Below are positions 16,835 through 26,011 of a DNA stretch of 64,000 nt, one piece after another. The translations under genes were made by a program, and so were the position numbers. The notes under the pieces are model-generated. The model was not told the origin of the DNA and searched no databases. It saw only the letters and a program-made list of their open reading frames with translations. Source of the DNA: Cyclobacterium amurskyense (GTDB lineage: Bacteria; Bacteroidota; Bacteroidia; Cytophagales; Cyclobacteriaceae); the NCBI RefSeq assembly GCF_001050135.1, contig NZ_CP012040.1, forward strand, positions 1,984,001-2,048,000. The letters run 5' to 3'. The stretch's first letter is position 1. The number at the start of each line of letters is the position of its first letter.

Positions 16835-17662
16835 TTATAATCTATCTAAGTAATTCTCGATTCCCGAAAGAATCTGAGGATCTGTAGTTTGCTTACGTAA
16901 TCCTTCTAATTGAGTTTTAGCTAGTTTCTTCTGATTGGATTCAAACAAGCTTACCCCCAAATAAAATTGCCCCTGAATATTTCCGGGGTGATGCTCAACA
17001 AGTGTTTCAAAACGTTCAACAGCTCTTTTGTACTGACCACTCTGCATCGACAAAATTCCCATATTGAACAAGGCTTCCTCATTTGTAGGATCTTCTTCCA
17101 AAACCCCACGTAGCATGGTAATGCCTTGCATAGGATTGGCTGAAGACACATATGTCATCGCTATCTTGGTTTTCAAATCAAGCCTTTCAGGCATGGCCTC
17201 CAAAACTTTGCCCAAATACAAGCGGGTTTTATCTCCCAACCTTTTGGTCTTCATTTCTTCCATGGAAAAACCAAATGCCTCATAATAGGCATTCCCCGCT
17301 TTCTCCCAATTTTCAGGAGCTGGCGCTTTCTCGGCAATCAGACCGTAATAAAAAGCAGCACTATCCAATTTGCCTCCGCTTTGATAAACTTTAGCAATTG
17401 AATCAGCGAATATAACAAAATTTTCCGTACCAGCCTCTCCATCTAACTCAGCCATCAAATTATCGATGACCTCAAGGTCGCTGCTACTTAATGAATTCCC
17501 GTGGTTATTCTCTTCACTTGATGAATCAGATCCCAGACTATTTCCGTCTTCAGAAAGCCCCTTATCCTCATTGTCAACTACCACCATGGGCAAGCTATAC
17601 AATAAGTAGGAAACAATAATACCTGCAACAACGAAAATAATTTGGGATCTTTTCATAGTCAA
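16835..17662 (-). CDS. Membrane-anchored tetratricopeptide-repeat protein
   Basis: A 275-residue protein with one N-terminal membrane segment (about 7-27, IIFVVAGIIVSYLLYSLPMV). An acidic Ser/Asn/Asp-rich linker follows (about 32-65). At least three TPR units lie between residues 85 and 250, including EEALFNMGILSMQSGQYKRA and HPGNIQGQFYLGVSLFESNQ. Probably a periplasm-facing interaction protein; no enzymatic motif. It follows the HU gene by 13 bases and precedes the small basic protein, so they are likely cotranscribed. Conservation of this TPR gene next to HU and rng is a general Bacteroidota pattern as I recall it; its exact role is unknown. Confidence 0.85.
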   Translation of the reverse strand: MTMKRSQIIFVVAGIIVSYLLYSLPMVVVDNEDKGLSEDGNSLGSDSSSEENNHGNSLSSSDLEVIDNLMAELDGEAGTENFVIFADSIAKVYQSGGKLDSAAFYYGLIAEKAPAPENWEKAGNAYYEAFGFSMEEMKTKRLGDKTRLYLGKVLEAMPERLDLKTKIAMTYVSSANPMQGITMLRGVLEEDPTNEEALFNMGILSMQSGQYKRAVERFETLVEHHPGNIQGQFYLGVSLFESNQKKLAKTQLEGLRKQTTDPQILSGIENYLDRL

Positions 17663-17675
17663 ATCTTTCAGGGGT

Positions 17676-17984
17676 TTAGTCCTGAGGAGCCAATTCTTTT
17701 ACGTTTTGGCTGTTTTTAATTTTTTCAATAAATGATTTAGATGGTTTAAAAGCTGGAACGTAATGTTCATCAATCACAATGGCTGTGTTTTTAGAGATAT
17801 TCCTAGCAATTTTTTTAGCCCTTTTTTTGTTTATAAAACTGCCAAAACCTCTAACATAGATATTTTCTCCTTCTGCCATTGAATCTTTTACAACCTTGAA
17901 AAACGCCTCAACGGTCTGTGTAACATCATCCTTTTGGATACCTGTCTTCTCCGAAATCTTTGTGATTACCTCTGCTTTAGTCAC
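17676..17984 (-). CDS. HU/IHF-family DNA-binding protein
   Basis: A 102-residue histone-like protein. The fold begins MTKAEVITKISEKTGIQKDD, continues with the dimerisation helix VTQTVEAFFKVVKDSM and the signature IYVRGFGSFINKKRAKKIAR, where GFGSF precedes the DNA-binding arm. The C-terminal tail after residue 90 is slightly longer than classical HU (90 residues). It bends and compacts DNA as a dimer. First gene of the minus-strand run leading to rng; a poly-T/A-rich stretch at about 17988-18000 lies just upstream of its start. Confidence 0.95.
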   Translation of the reverse strand: MTKAEVITKISEKTGIQKDDVTQTVEAFFKVVKDSMAEGENIYVRGFGSFINKKRAKKIARNISKNTAIVIDEHYVPAFKPSKSFIEKIKNSQNVKELAPQD

Positions 17985-18145
17985 TGTCTTAATTTTTTTT
18001 TGTGTAATTCAATTGAGGCTTAACCTCCTATTAACCAACTAATTTTGGGAGTGCAAATTTACGATATCCATTCCAATTAAAAAATTAAATCGATAAAATT
18101 AGCGTCATTTGTTCAATTATCTGATAAAAATAAAATTTTAAAATT

Positions 18146-19228
18146 TTGAGTTTCAACTATTTCACTGAGAATCTACTCCGTTGGTATCCCCTTCATCGCC
18201 GTAATCTACCTTGGAGAGAGACAAACAGTCCATATATCATTTGGTTGTCCGAAATAATCCTACAACAAACCCGAGTGGCCCAGGGTTTACCTTATTTCCA
18301 CGCTTTCATCGAAAGATTCCCTACTGTAGTTGATCTGGCAAATGCACCACAAGAAGAAATTTTAAGAACCTGGCAAGGCTTGGGCTATTATAGTAGAGCA
18401 AGAAACCTACACTCATGTGCTCAATCTATAGTAAATGAAAGAAATGGTGAATTTCCTGACAATTATAAAGCCTTATTAAAACTAAAAGGGGTCGGTCCAT
18501 ATACTGCCGCAGCTATAGCCTCTTTTGCCTTTAAAGAACAAGTTGCAGTCCTTGATGGCAATGTTTTCCGAGTTTTGTCCCGGTATTTTGGCTTAGATTT
18601 AGACATCTCTTCCAACAATGGCAAAAAAGCATTTGACAAGCTAGCCAACAAACTTATTCCTAAAGAATCTCCAGACCAATACAATCAGGCCATTATGGAG
18701 TTCGGAGCACTGCAATGTGTCCCAAAAAACCCAACTTGCAATCAATGCCCACTAAGCTCCAAATGTTATGCCTTTCAAAATGCACTAGTCAATGTTCTTC
18801 CGGTCAATGAAAAAAAAGTGAAAATAAAATCACGGTATTTTTTATACTTTCATATTCAGATGGATGACTTTACCGTTGTTAGAAAACGAGAAGAAAAAGA
18901 CATCTGGCAAGGCCTGATAGACTTTCCATTAGAAGAGTACAGCTCCCCGGAGGACATCATAAATATTGAACCCGACAGCCTGGAATTGCCGAAAGAACTC
19001 AATTATATGCAGCCTCATTATAATATAAGTTCCGAAAAACCCTTCAAACACCTACTCACACATCAAAGAATTTTTGCTTCCTTTGTGAATATAAAATTGA
19101 AAGCAAAGTATAGAGAGGCGCTTGAGAAATGGGTTGAAAAAAATAATTATGCACTTGTGAATGAGTCTTCCCTAGAGTCCTTAGGCAAACCTAAATTGAT
19201 TGTTCACTACTTGAATCAAAAAAATTAA
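18146..19228 (+). CDS. mutY: A/G-specific adenine glycosylase MutY
   Basis: A 360-residue base-excision-repair glycosylase that removes A mispaired with 8-oxoguanine. Visible features: RRNLPWRETNSPYIIWLSEI, LQQTRV, the helix-hairpin-helix LKGVGPYTAAAIASFAF and the catalytic Asp in VLDGNVFRVLSRY. The [4Fe-4S] ligands are in CVPKNPTCNQCPLSSKC. A C-terminal NUDIX-like domain (about 225-350) recognises oxoG. The start appears to be TTG at 18146; no in-frame ATG fits the conserved N-terminus. It is followed by ssb and gldE. Confidence 0.95.
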   Translation: MSFNYFTENLLRWYPLHRRNLPWRETNSPYIIWLSEIILQQTRVAQGLPYFHAFIERFPTVVDLANAPQEEILRTWQGLGYYSRARNLHSCAQSIVNERNGEFPDNYKALLKLKGVGPYTAAAIASFAFKEQVAVLDGNVFRVLSRYFGLDLDISSNNGKKAFDKLANKLIPKESPDQYNQAIMEFGALQCVPKNPTCNQCPLSSKCYAFQNALVNVLPVNEKKVKIKSRYFLYFHIQMDDFTVVRKREEKDIWQGLIDFPLEEYSSPEDIINIEPDSLELPKELNYMQPHYNISSEKPFKHLLTHQRIFASFVNIKLKAKYREALEKWVEKNNYALVNESSLESLGKPKLIVHYLNQKN

Positions 19229-19274
19229 TTGTTTATATTTAATCAGCTTTTTAAATAACCGAAAAAATTTAATA

Positions 19275-19742
19275 ATGGCAGGAGTTAATAAAGTAATTTT
19301 ATTGGGAAATCTGGGTGCAGACCCAGAAGTAAAGCACTTGGAAGGAGACAAAGTAGTCGCAAACCTAAGGTTGGCTACTACAGAATCCTATAAAGACCGT
19401 TCTGGAAACCGCGTAGAAAATACTGAATGGCACGATTTGGAACTGTGGGATGGACAGGCCAGAGTTGCGGAACAATACTTGAAAAAAGGCAGTCAGATAT
19501 ATGTAGAGGGCAAAATAAAATCAGACACCTGGCAGGATGATCAGGGAAATAACCGTAAAAGGACCAAAGTAAGGGTACAGAGTTTTACCATGCTCGGTTC
19601 AAGAACTGGCGGGCAAGAAGATGCCCAAGGTGGAGGACAGAGTAGCCCCGCTCAAAACTCTAATACAAACGCTGGAATGAACACTTCTTCTACCCCAGCT
19701 TATGATGGCAATGACAGCGATGCAGATGATTTACCATTTTAA
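19275..19742 (+). CDS. ssb: Single-stranded DNA-binding protein
   Basis: A 155-residue SSB. The OB fold occupies residues 1-110 (MAGVNKVILLGNLGADPEVK, TEWHDLELWDGQARVAEQYL, GSQIYVEGKIKSDTWQDDQG). A Gly/Gln/Asn-rich linker leads to the acidic C-terminal tip DADDLPF, the docking peptide for repair and replication partners. It lies 46 bases after mutY. A second protein in the window (41111-41473) ends in a very similar tip. Confidence 0.96.
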   Translation: MAGVNKVILLGNLGADPEVKHLEGDKVVANLRLATTESYKDRSGNRVENTEWHDLELWDGQARVAEQYLKKGSQIYVEGKIKSDTWQDDQGNNRKRTKVRVQSFTMLGSRTGGQEDAQGGGQSSPAQNSNTNAGMNTSSTPAYDGNDSDADDLPF

Positions 19743-19767
19743 TAGTAATGGAATTCGGTAAAATCAT

Positions 19768-19775
19768 TAGTTTTG
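19768..19775 (+). promoter_or_regulatory. Possible -7 promoter element for gldE
   Basis: TAGTTTTG matches the Bacteroidota -7 consensus TAnnTTTG exactly, 23 bases before the gldE start. I see no good -33 TTG at the expected distance, so this is a weak prediction and gldE could be transcribed with ssb. Confidence 0.3.
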
Positions 19776-19798
19776 CATAAAATTATATTCATAAATTA

Positions 19799-21148
19799 AT
19801 GGACGACCCCTATCCGAGTTTGCTGCTCCTGACAGATGTCATAGCTGTATCACCGGTTTATTTGGTGGGTAATGCAGTATTATTTATTGCATTATTGATT
19901 GTTTCAGCTTTAGTTTCTGGCTCAGAAGTAGCGTTTTTTTCTTTGAACCATGAGGATATTGAAGAAATCAGGGTGGCTTCTGACACGAGGTCAAACAAGA
20001 TCATTACCCTGATTGAAAACCCTCAAAAATTACTGAGTACGATACTGATTCTTAATAACCTTATTAATATCAGTATCGTTACCCTTACCACATTTTTCAC
20101 ATGGAGCCTATTTGGCAGTAATGCCACAGGTATAGTAATCATCCTTTTTCAAACAATAGGCGTTACCTTCTCTATTGTTTTTATTGGGGAGATTGTTCCC
20201 AAGGTATATGCCAATGCTGCTAGTGTTAGTTTCTCAAAACTTACCGCAGGATTTCTTTATTTTTTCTATTTGGTTTTAGGACCACTGTCCTATTTACTAA
20301 TGACTATAAGTGACGTCATAGAAAAGCGTATCGAAAAAAAGGGGTATTCTTTATCGGTAAATGAACTGCACCATGCCTTAGAGATAACTTCCGTAGACAC
20401 TAGTAATAACGAGCGGGATATTTTAAAAGGAATAGTAAATTTTGGCACCTTGTCTGTGAAACAGGTAATGCGCTCAAGAATGGACTTGACAGCGGTGGAT
20501 GTGGAAATGAATTTTCATGAGTTGATGGACAAAATCAACAAGAGCGGCTACTCAAGAATACCTGTATATGAAGGAACCATAGATCAAATCAAGGGAATTC
20601 TATACATAAAAGACCTTTTGGATCATATTGAAAAGGACGAATATTTTAACTGGAAAGACCTAATCCGCAAAGGGTATTTTATTCCTGAAAACAAGAAATT
20701 GGCCGACCTGCTAAAGGACTTCAAGAACAAAAGGGTTCACATGGCCATTGTTGTAGATGAATATGGTGGTACTTCCGGCCTGGTTACTTTAGAAGACCTT
20801 ATAGAAGAAATCATAGGAGACATCAACGATGAGTTCGACGAAATCGAAGAATACCTTTTCAAAAAGATAGATGATAAAACCTATATTTTTGAAGGTAAAA
20901 TCTCATTGAATGATTTCTGCAAAAAGCTGGATTTGGACATCCAATTGTTTGATGAAGTCAAGGGTGAAAGTGAATCTCTGGGTGGATTATTATTGGAGTT
21001 AAACTCCAACCTTCCGAAAAACGGTACTGTAATCAAGTTCGATAATTTCGAGTTTACCATAATGGCAGTAGACACCAGAAAAATTAAGAAAGTAAAAGTA
21101 GTATTGGATGGACCAATAGATAAAAATGTCCCTGATCAGTTTGATTGA
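19799..21148 (+). CDS. gldE: GldE-like CNNM/CorC-family membrane protein
   Basis: A 449-residue protein. The N-terminal DUF21/CNNM membrane domain (about 20-190) has four hydrophobic segments and SGSEVAFFSLNHEDIEEI. A CBS pair follows (about 205-330, VKQVMRSRMDLTAVDVEMNF, HMAIVVDEYGGTSGLVTLED) and then a CorC/HlyC transporter-associated domain (350-440). The family includes Mg/Co exporters. In Flavobacterium johnsoniae the homologue beside mutY-ssb is the gliding protein GldE, usually followed by gldD. Here the next gene is gltB and no gldD is present, so the protein may serve another role such as ion export. Confidence 0.88.
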   Translation: MDDPYPSLLLLTDVIAVSPVYLVGNAVLFIALLIVSALVSGSEVAFFSLNHEDIEEIRVASDTRSNKIITLIENPQKLLSTILILNNLINISIVTLTTFFTWSLFGSNATGIVIILFQTIGVTFSIVFIGEIVPKVYANAASVSFSKLTAGFLYFFYLVLGPLSYLLMTISDVIEKRIEKKGYSLSVNELHHALEITSVDTSNNERDILKGIVNFGTLSVKQVMRSRMDLTAVDVEMNFHELMDKINKSGYSRIPVYEGTIDQIKGILYIKDLLDHIEKDEYFNWKDLIRKGYFIPENKKLADLLKDFKNKRVHMAIVVDEYGGTSGLVTLEDLIEEIIGDINDEFDEIEEYLFKKIDDKTYIFEGKISLNDFCKKLDLDIQLFDEVKGESESLGGLLLELNSNLPKNGTVIKFDNFEFTIMAVDTRKIKKVKVVLDGPIDKNVPDQFD

Positions 21149-21516
21149 TTCCCAAAAGCTTTTATTCACCTAAATTATAAGATTGATTTAATTTTTAGAA
21201 GTCTGGGTTCATTTATTTCTTTTTTTTTCGTAGTTTTAAAATTGGCAATTTTAGACTTATATACGTAATTCAAGGGGCAGTCTTTCCCTATTAAGGGTGA
21301 AAATTTAACTGAAATATTGGACTTTGGCAGAATTTTGCGTTTTTCCAGTCGATTAATTAAGGCGTTCCTTCATTGACTTAATTATAATTTTTTGATTCAT
21401 ATTCAGCTATTAATTCATTTTTGTTTTACCTTTATTGTCTAGAATTTAATAATTGAAAAATTAATTGTGAATTTTTCAAAGTGAATTCAATACCTAATAC
21501 AATTAAATTTAACAGA
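21149..21516. other. Intergenic leader of gltBD
   Basis: A very AT-rich region before glutamate synthase. TACCTTTA at 21427-21434 is a near match to the Bacteroidota -7 element but no convincing -33 partner is placed. No hairpin terminator for gldE and no ORF are evident. The frame of gltB is open back to a GTG at 21481. Confidence 0.45.
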
Positions 21517-24500
21517 ATGAATCAAGGTTTATATCGTTCACAGTTTGAGCATGATGCCTGCGGAATCGGGGCAGTTGTTAACGTTAAAGGCCATAAAAGC
21601 CACGAAACAATAAGTGATGCTTTGCTAATGCTTAGTAATATGGAGCATAGGGGAGGACGAGGCAGTGACCCTAAGACGGGCGATGGTGCCGGCATCCTGA
21701 TCCAATTGCCACATACTTTTCTGAAAGAGGTAACACAAAGGTTGGGTTTTGGATTACCTGAGGAAGGATTTTATGGTGTTGGTATGGTGTTTTTCCCCAA
21801 CAACAAACAACTATACAAAAAGTGCAAATCAAACTTAAATAAGATAATCAACGAATTGGGCTTTAAGCTCATCGGATATAGGGCTGTACCTACTGATGAT
21901 ACTGTACCTGGATCAGGTGCTTTAGAAGTAATGCCAAATATTGAGCAGGTATTTGTCCAGCATAAAGATAATCTTTCAGGAATTGATTTAGAAAGAAAGC
22001 TTTATGTACTAAGAAATTATTCAACAAGGATTCTTAACTCCACTATACCAGGAGTTAACAGTGCTTTTTACTTTGCTAGTTTTAGTAGTCAAACAGTAAT
22101 CTATAAAGGTCAGCTACGAACAGATCAGGTTTTGACTTTTTACAAAGACTTACAAAACAATAAACTTAAATCGGCCATAGCGCTAGTACACTCTAGGTTT
22201 TCTACAAACACATTCCCTAACTGGAGACTAGCACAGCCTTTCCGATTTTTATCACACAATGGAGAAATCAATACCATCCGTGGTAACCTCAACAAAATGA
22301 GGTCTAAGGAGACATTGATGAAATCAGCGCATTTTACTGATGAAGAGCTCCAAATGCTTATGCCAATTACCAACGCAAAAAATTCGGATTCAGCAAACTT
22401 GGATTCAATGGTTGAGTTGCTTGCGCTAAGCGGTAGAAGCCTTCCCCATGTAATGATGATGCTTGTTCCTGAAGCTTGGCAGGACAATAAGACAATGGAT
22501 AAAAAGAAGAAAGCTTTTTATAAATTCCATGCCTCATTGGTAGAGCCTTGGGATGGTCCAGCAGCATTGTTGTTTACAGATGGTAAATCATTAGGTGCAA
22601 CATTGGATAGAAATGGTCTGCGTCCTCTAAGGTACTTTGTGACCTCTGATGATCGCTTGATTCTTTCTTCTGAAGCCGGTGCACTACCAATCAGAGAGTC
22701 CACAATTATAGAAAAAGGACGTATTAGCCCTGGTAGAATGCTCCTTGCTGATTTAGAAAAAGGTAAAGTATCTTTTGATGAGGAAGTTAAAGATGAAGTT
22801 GTCAATAGAAAGCCTTATGATTCCTGGATCAAGAAAGAAAGGCTAAAATTGAGAATGATCCCTACTCCGGAGAAACTTTCTTTCCCTTACAGTACCGAAA
22901 ACATCAAGAAAAAACAAACCATATTTGGTTACAGTCAAGAGGACCTAAAAGTAATCTTGTCGCCAATGGGAGATACGGCTTATGAGCCTATTGGATCCAT
23001 GGGGGCAGATACTCCTTTGGCCGTACTTTCCAAACAAAGCCAGCATATCGCCAACTACTTTAAGCAGTTGTTTGCTCAGGTGAGTAATCCACCAATTGAT
23101 CCAATTAGGGAGCGTTTGGTAATGTCTTTGTTTACCAGAATTGGTGAAAGTTTCAATATACTCGAGGAAAGTGCCAAACATACTCGACAAATCCATATTT
23201 CTCAACCCGTCTTGCTAAATGAAGACCTTGAGAAATTGAGAAACCTTGAAGATAAAGGCTATCATTCTGCCACGCTAAGTGCACATTTTGAAGCAGATGG
23301 TAAACCTGGTCGTTTGCTTGAAGCTTTAAACAAATTGTGCCAAGCTGCAGAAGATGCAATTGGAGAAGGAAAAAACATTATTATCATTTCTGATAGAAAT
23401 TCTAAAGATAATACCGCACCAATACCTTCATTACTGGCAGTAGGCGCTGTTCACCATCACCTGGTGAACCAAAAATTGCGTACCAAAGCAGGAATAGTTA
23501 TTGAAGCAGGGGATATCAGAGAAACCCATCATTTTGCCACAGCTATCGGTTACGGAGCAAGTGCTATAAACCCCTATTTGGCCTTAGAAACACTTCTATC
23601 GCTCAATGAAAATGGCATGTTGAGCAAAAAGATTTCTCAAAAGAAATTATTTGAGAACTATAAAGAAGCAATAGGTAAAGGATTACTTAAAGTACTTTCC
23701 AAAATGGGAATCAGTACACTTCAGTCCTACCAAAGTGCTCAAATCTTTGAAGCCATTGGCCTTGGAGCAGAGGTAATCGACAGATGTTTCAAAGGTACTG
23801 TTAGTAGAATAAGTGGTGTTTCATTTGATGAATTAGCAGATGAAGTGCTTGTAAGACATCATACTGCTTACAAAACCAAAAGCCCGCTATTAGAAGCTGG
23901 TGGAATTTATCAATGGAAGCGAAGAGGTGAAAAACATCTTTTCAACCCTGAAACAATCCACCTTTTACAGAAGTCCACTCAACTGGGAGATTATAATTTG
24001 TACAAGAAATTTGCACAAAAAATCAATGACCAGACCAAAGATGCGATGACATTGAGGGGCTTACTGGAATTTAAAAAGAGAATTGCTGTTCCGATAGATG
24101 AAGTTGAGCCAGTAGAGGCAATATTAAAACGCTTCGCAACAGGAGCCATGTCTTTTGGCTCAATATCTCACGAAGCACACAGTACTTTGGCCATTGCCAT
24201 GAACCGCATTGGTGCCAAAAGTAACAGTGGTGAAGGTGGAGAAGATGAAGTAAGATTTGAGAAAAAAGAAAATGGCGACTGGCAAAGATCTGCTATCAAG
24301 CAGGTGGCTTCCGGTAGGTTTGGAGTAACGAGTAATTACCTGACCAACGCTGCTGAATTACAAATTAAAATGGCCCAGGGAGCCAAGCCTGGAGAAGGTG
24401 GACAGCTTCCAGGTCATAAAGTAGATGATTGGATAGGAAGAGTAAGACACTCTACGCCAGGCGTAGGTTTGATTTCACCTCCTCCTCACCATGATATTTA

Positions 24501-26010
24501 TTCGATTGAAGATTTGGCTCAGTTGATCTATGATCTTAAAAATGCCAATAGAAAAGCAAGAATTAATGTCAAACTAGTATCTCAAGCTGGTGTTGGTACC
24601 GTAGCTGCTGGGGTGGCCAAAGCTCAATCCGACGTAATCCTGATATCAGGAGCAGACGGAGGTACTGGAGCCTCACCACTTAGTTCTATCCGACATGCAG
24701 GTTTGCCATGGGAGCTAGGCTTATCAGAAGCACACCAAACCTTAGTAATAAATAACCTCCGAAGCAGGGTAACCTTGCAAACAGATGGTCAACTTAGAAC
24801 AGGTAGAGATTTAGCAATTGCTGTACTTCTGGGAGCTGAAGAATGGGGTATTTCTACTGGCGCATTGGTAGTAGAGGGTTGTATAATGATGAGAAAGTGC
24901 CACCTGAACACCTGTCCTGTGGGTATAGCTACTCAAAACCCTGAGTTAAGGAAATTATTCACAGGTAACCCTGATCATGTAGTGAATTTCTTTACTTTCC
25001 TAGCCCAAGACCTTAGAGAGATAATGGCTTCATTAGGCTTTAGGACCGTAAATGAAATGGTTGGACAAAGCAATATCCTAAAAGAGGCCAATGGTCAGAT
25101 GAATCATTGGAAATGGGATAAATTAGATTTGAGTCCAATATTCCATAAAGTAGAAGTTCCTGACCATGTAGGTATACACAAACAAATTGATCAGGATTTC
25201 AGACTGAAAAAGGTACTAGACAGAAAACTTATAGAAGCAGCTACTCCTGCTTTAGAGCAAGCAAATAAAGTAACCGGAACATTTGACATCATCAATGTGG
25301 ATCGATCCGTCGGTGCCATGCTTTCAAATGAAGTATCCAAGTTCTTTGGAAGTCCTGGACTACCAGACAATACCATTCACTTTAAATTCCAAGGTTCAGC
25401 TGGACAAACTTTCGGTGGGTTCTTGACCAAAGGTATCACCTTTGAATTGGAAGGAGAAGCAAATGATTACTTTGGTAAAGGGCTATCAGGAGGAAAATTG
25501 GTTGTTTACCCGAATCGAAACGCCAACTTTGTAGCTGAAGACAATATTATTATTGGCAATGTGGCCTTTTATGGTGCTACTTCAGGTCAGTCATTTATAA
25601 AAGGAAAAGCTGGAGAACGTTTTTGTGTAAGAAACTCAGGCGTAGAAGCTGTAGTTGAAGGTATCGGAGACCACGGTTGTGAATACATGACGGGTGGTTT
25701 GGTAATCATTCTTGGAGAGATAGGTAGAAACTTCGCTGCTGGTATGAGTGGTGGAATAGCTTATATCTTCAAAGAAAACCTAGGCAATATCAACAAAGAG
25801 ATGGTAGACATTGATCCTCTTAATGAAGATGATTATGCTACAATCAAATCCTCTCTAGTAAGCCATGTAGAGCTTACCTCCAGTAATAATGGAAGTAGAC
25901 TATTGGAAGACTGGGAAACTGGCAAAGACAGGTTTATTAAGGTAATTCCAAAGGATTACAAAGAAGTATTGAGAAAAAGAGCATTAGAAAATTCTAAAAC
26001 ATTAGTATAA
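21517..26010 (+). CDS. gltB: Glutamate synthase large subunit
   Basis: About 1497 residues, the usual size. It makes glutamate from glutamine and 2-oxoglutarate with GltD. The N-terminal class II glutaminase domain has the nucleophile Cys in HDACGIGAVVN, exposed after removal of a short propeptide. The FMN/synthase domain contains GAMSFGSISHEAHSTLAIAM and SGADGGTGASPLSSIRHAGL. The 3Fe-4S ligands are in CIMMRKCHLNTCPVGIATQ. The C-terminal GxGxG beta-helix domain includes GGLVIILGEIGRNFAAGMSG. I prefer the ATG at 21517 (MNQGLYRSQFEHD); a GTG at 21481 would add 12 residues. gltD follows after one base. Confidence 0.97.
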   Translation: MNQGLYRSQFEHDACGIGAVVNVKGHKSHETISDALLMLSNMEHRGGRGSDPKTGDGAGILIQLPHTFLKEVTQRLGFGLPEEGFYGVGMVFFPNNKQLYKKCKSNLNKIINELGFKLIGYRAVPTDDTVPGSGALEVMPNIEQVFVQHKDNLSGIDLERKLYVLRNYSTRILNSTIPGVNSAFYFASFSSQTVIYKGQLRTDQVLTFYKDLQNNKLKSAIALVHSRFSTNTFPNWRLAQPFRFLSHNGEINTIRGNLNKMRSKETLMKSAHFTDEELQMLMPITNAKNSDSANLDSMVELLALSGRSLPHVMMMLVPEAWQDNKTMDKKKKAFYKFHASLVEPWDGPAALLFTDGKSLGATLDRNGLRPLRYFVTSDDRLILSSEAGALPIRESTIIEKGRISPGRMLLADLEKGKVSFDEEVKDEVVNRKPYDSWIKKERLKLRMIPTPEKLSFPYSTENIKKKQTIFGYSQEDLKVILSPMGDTAYEPIGSMGADTPLAVLSKQSQHIANYFKQLFAQVSNPPIDPIRERLVMSLFTRIGESFNILEESAKHTRQIHISQPVLLNEDLEKLRNLEDKGYHSATLSAHFEADGKPGRLLEALNKLCQAAEDAIGEGKNIIIISDRNSKDNTAPIPSLLAVGAVHHHLVNQKLRTKAGIVIEAGDIRETHHFATAIGYGASAINPYLALETLLSLNENGMLSKKISQKKLFENYKEAIGKGLLKVLSKMGISTLQSYQSAQIFEAIGLGAEVIDRCFKGTVSRISGVSFDELADEVLVRHHTAYKTKSPLLEAGGIYQWKRRGEKHLFNPETIHLLQKSTQLGDYNLYKKFAQKINDQTKDAMTLRGLLEFKKRIAVPIDEVEPVEAILKRFATGAMSFGSISHEAHSTLAIAMNRIGAKSNSGEGGEDEVRFEKKENGDWQRSAIKQVASGRFGVTSNYLTNAAELQIKMAQGAKPGEGGQLPGHKVDDWIGRVRHSTPGVGLISPPPHHDIYSIEDLAQLIYDLKNANRKARINVKLVSQAGVGTVAAGVAKAQSDVILISGADGGTGASPLSSIRHAGLPWELGLSEAHQTLVINNLRSRVTLQTDGQLRTGRDLAIAVLLGAEEWGISTGALVVEGCIMMRKCHLNTCPVGIATQNPELRKLFTGNPDHVVNFFTFLAQDLREIMASLGFRTVNEMVGQSNILKEANGQMNHWKWDKLDLSPIFHKVEVPDHVGIHKQIDQDFRLKKVLDRKLIEAATPALEQANKVTGTFDIINVDRSVGAMLSNEVSKFFGSPGLPDNTIHFKFQGSAGQTFGGFLTKGITFELEGEANDYFGKGLSGGKLVVYPNRNANFVAEDNIIIGNVAFYGATSGQSFIKGKAGERFCVRNSGVEAVVEGIGDHGCEYMTGGLVIILGEIGRNFAAGMSGGIAYIFKENLGNINKEMVDIDPLNEDDYATIKSSLVSHVELTSSNNGSRLLEDWETGKDRFIKVIPKDYKEVLRKRALENSKTLV

Positions 26011-26011
26011 G

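Noticed and set aside
17676..17984. True IHF subunit
   Set aside because: Sequence supports the HU/IHF family but nothing distinguishes an IHF heterodimer partner, so only the family is reported.
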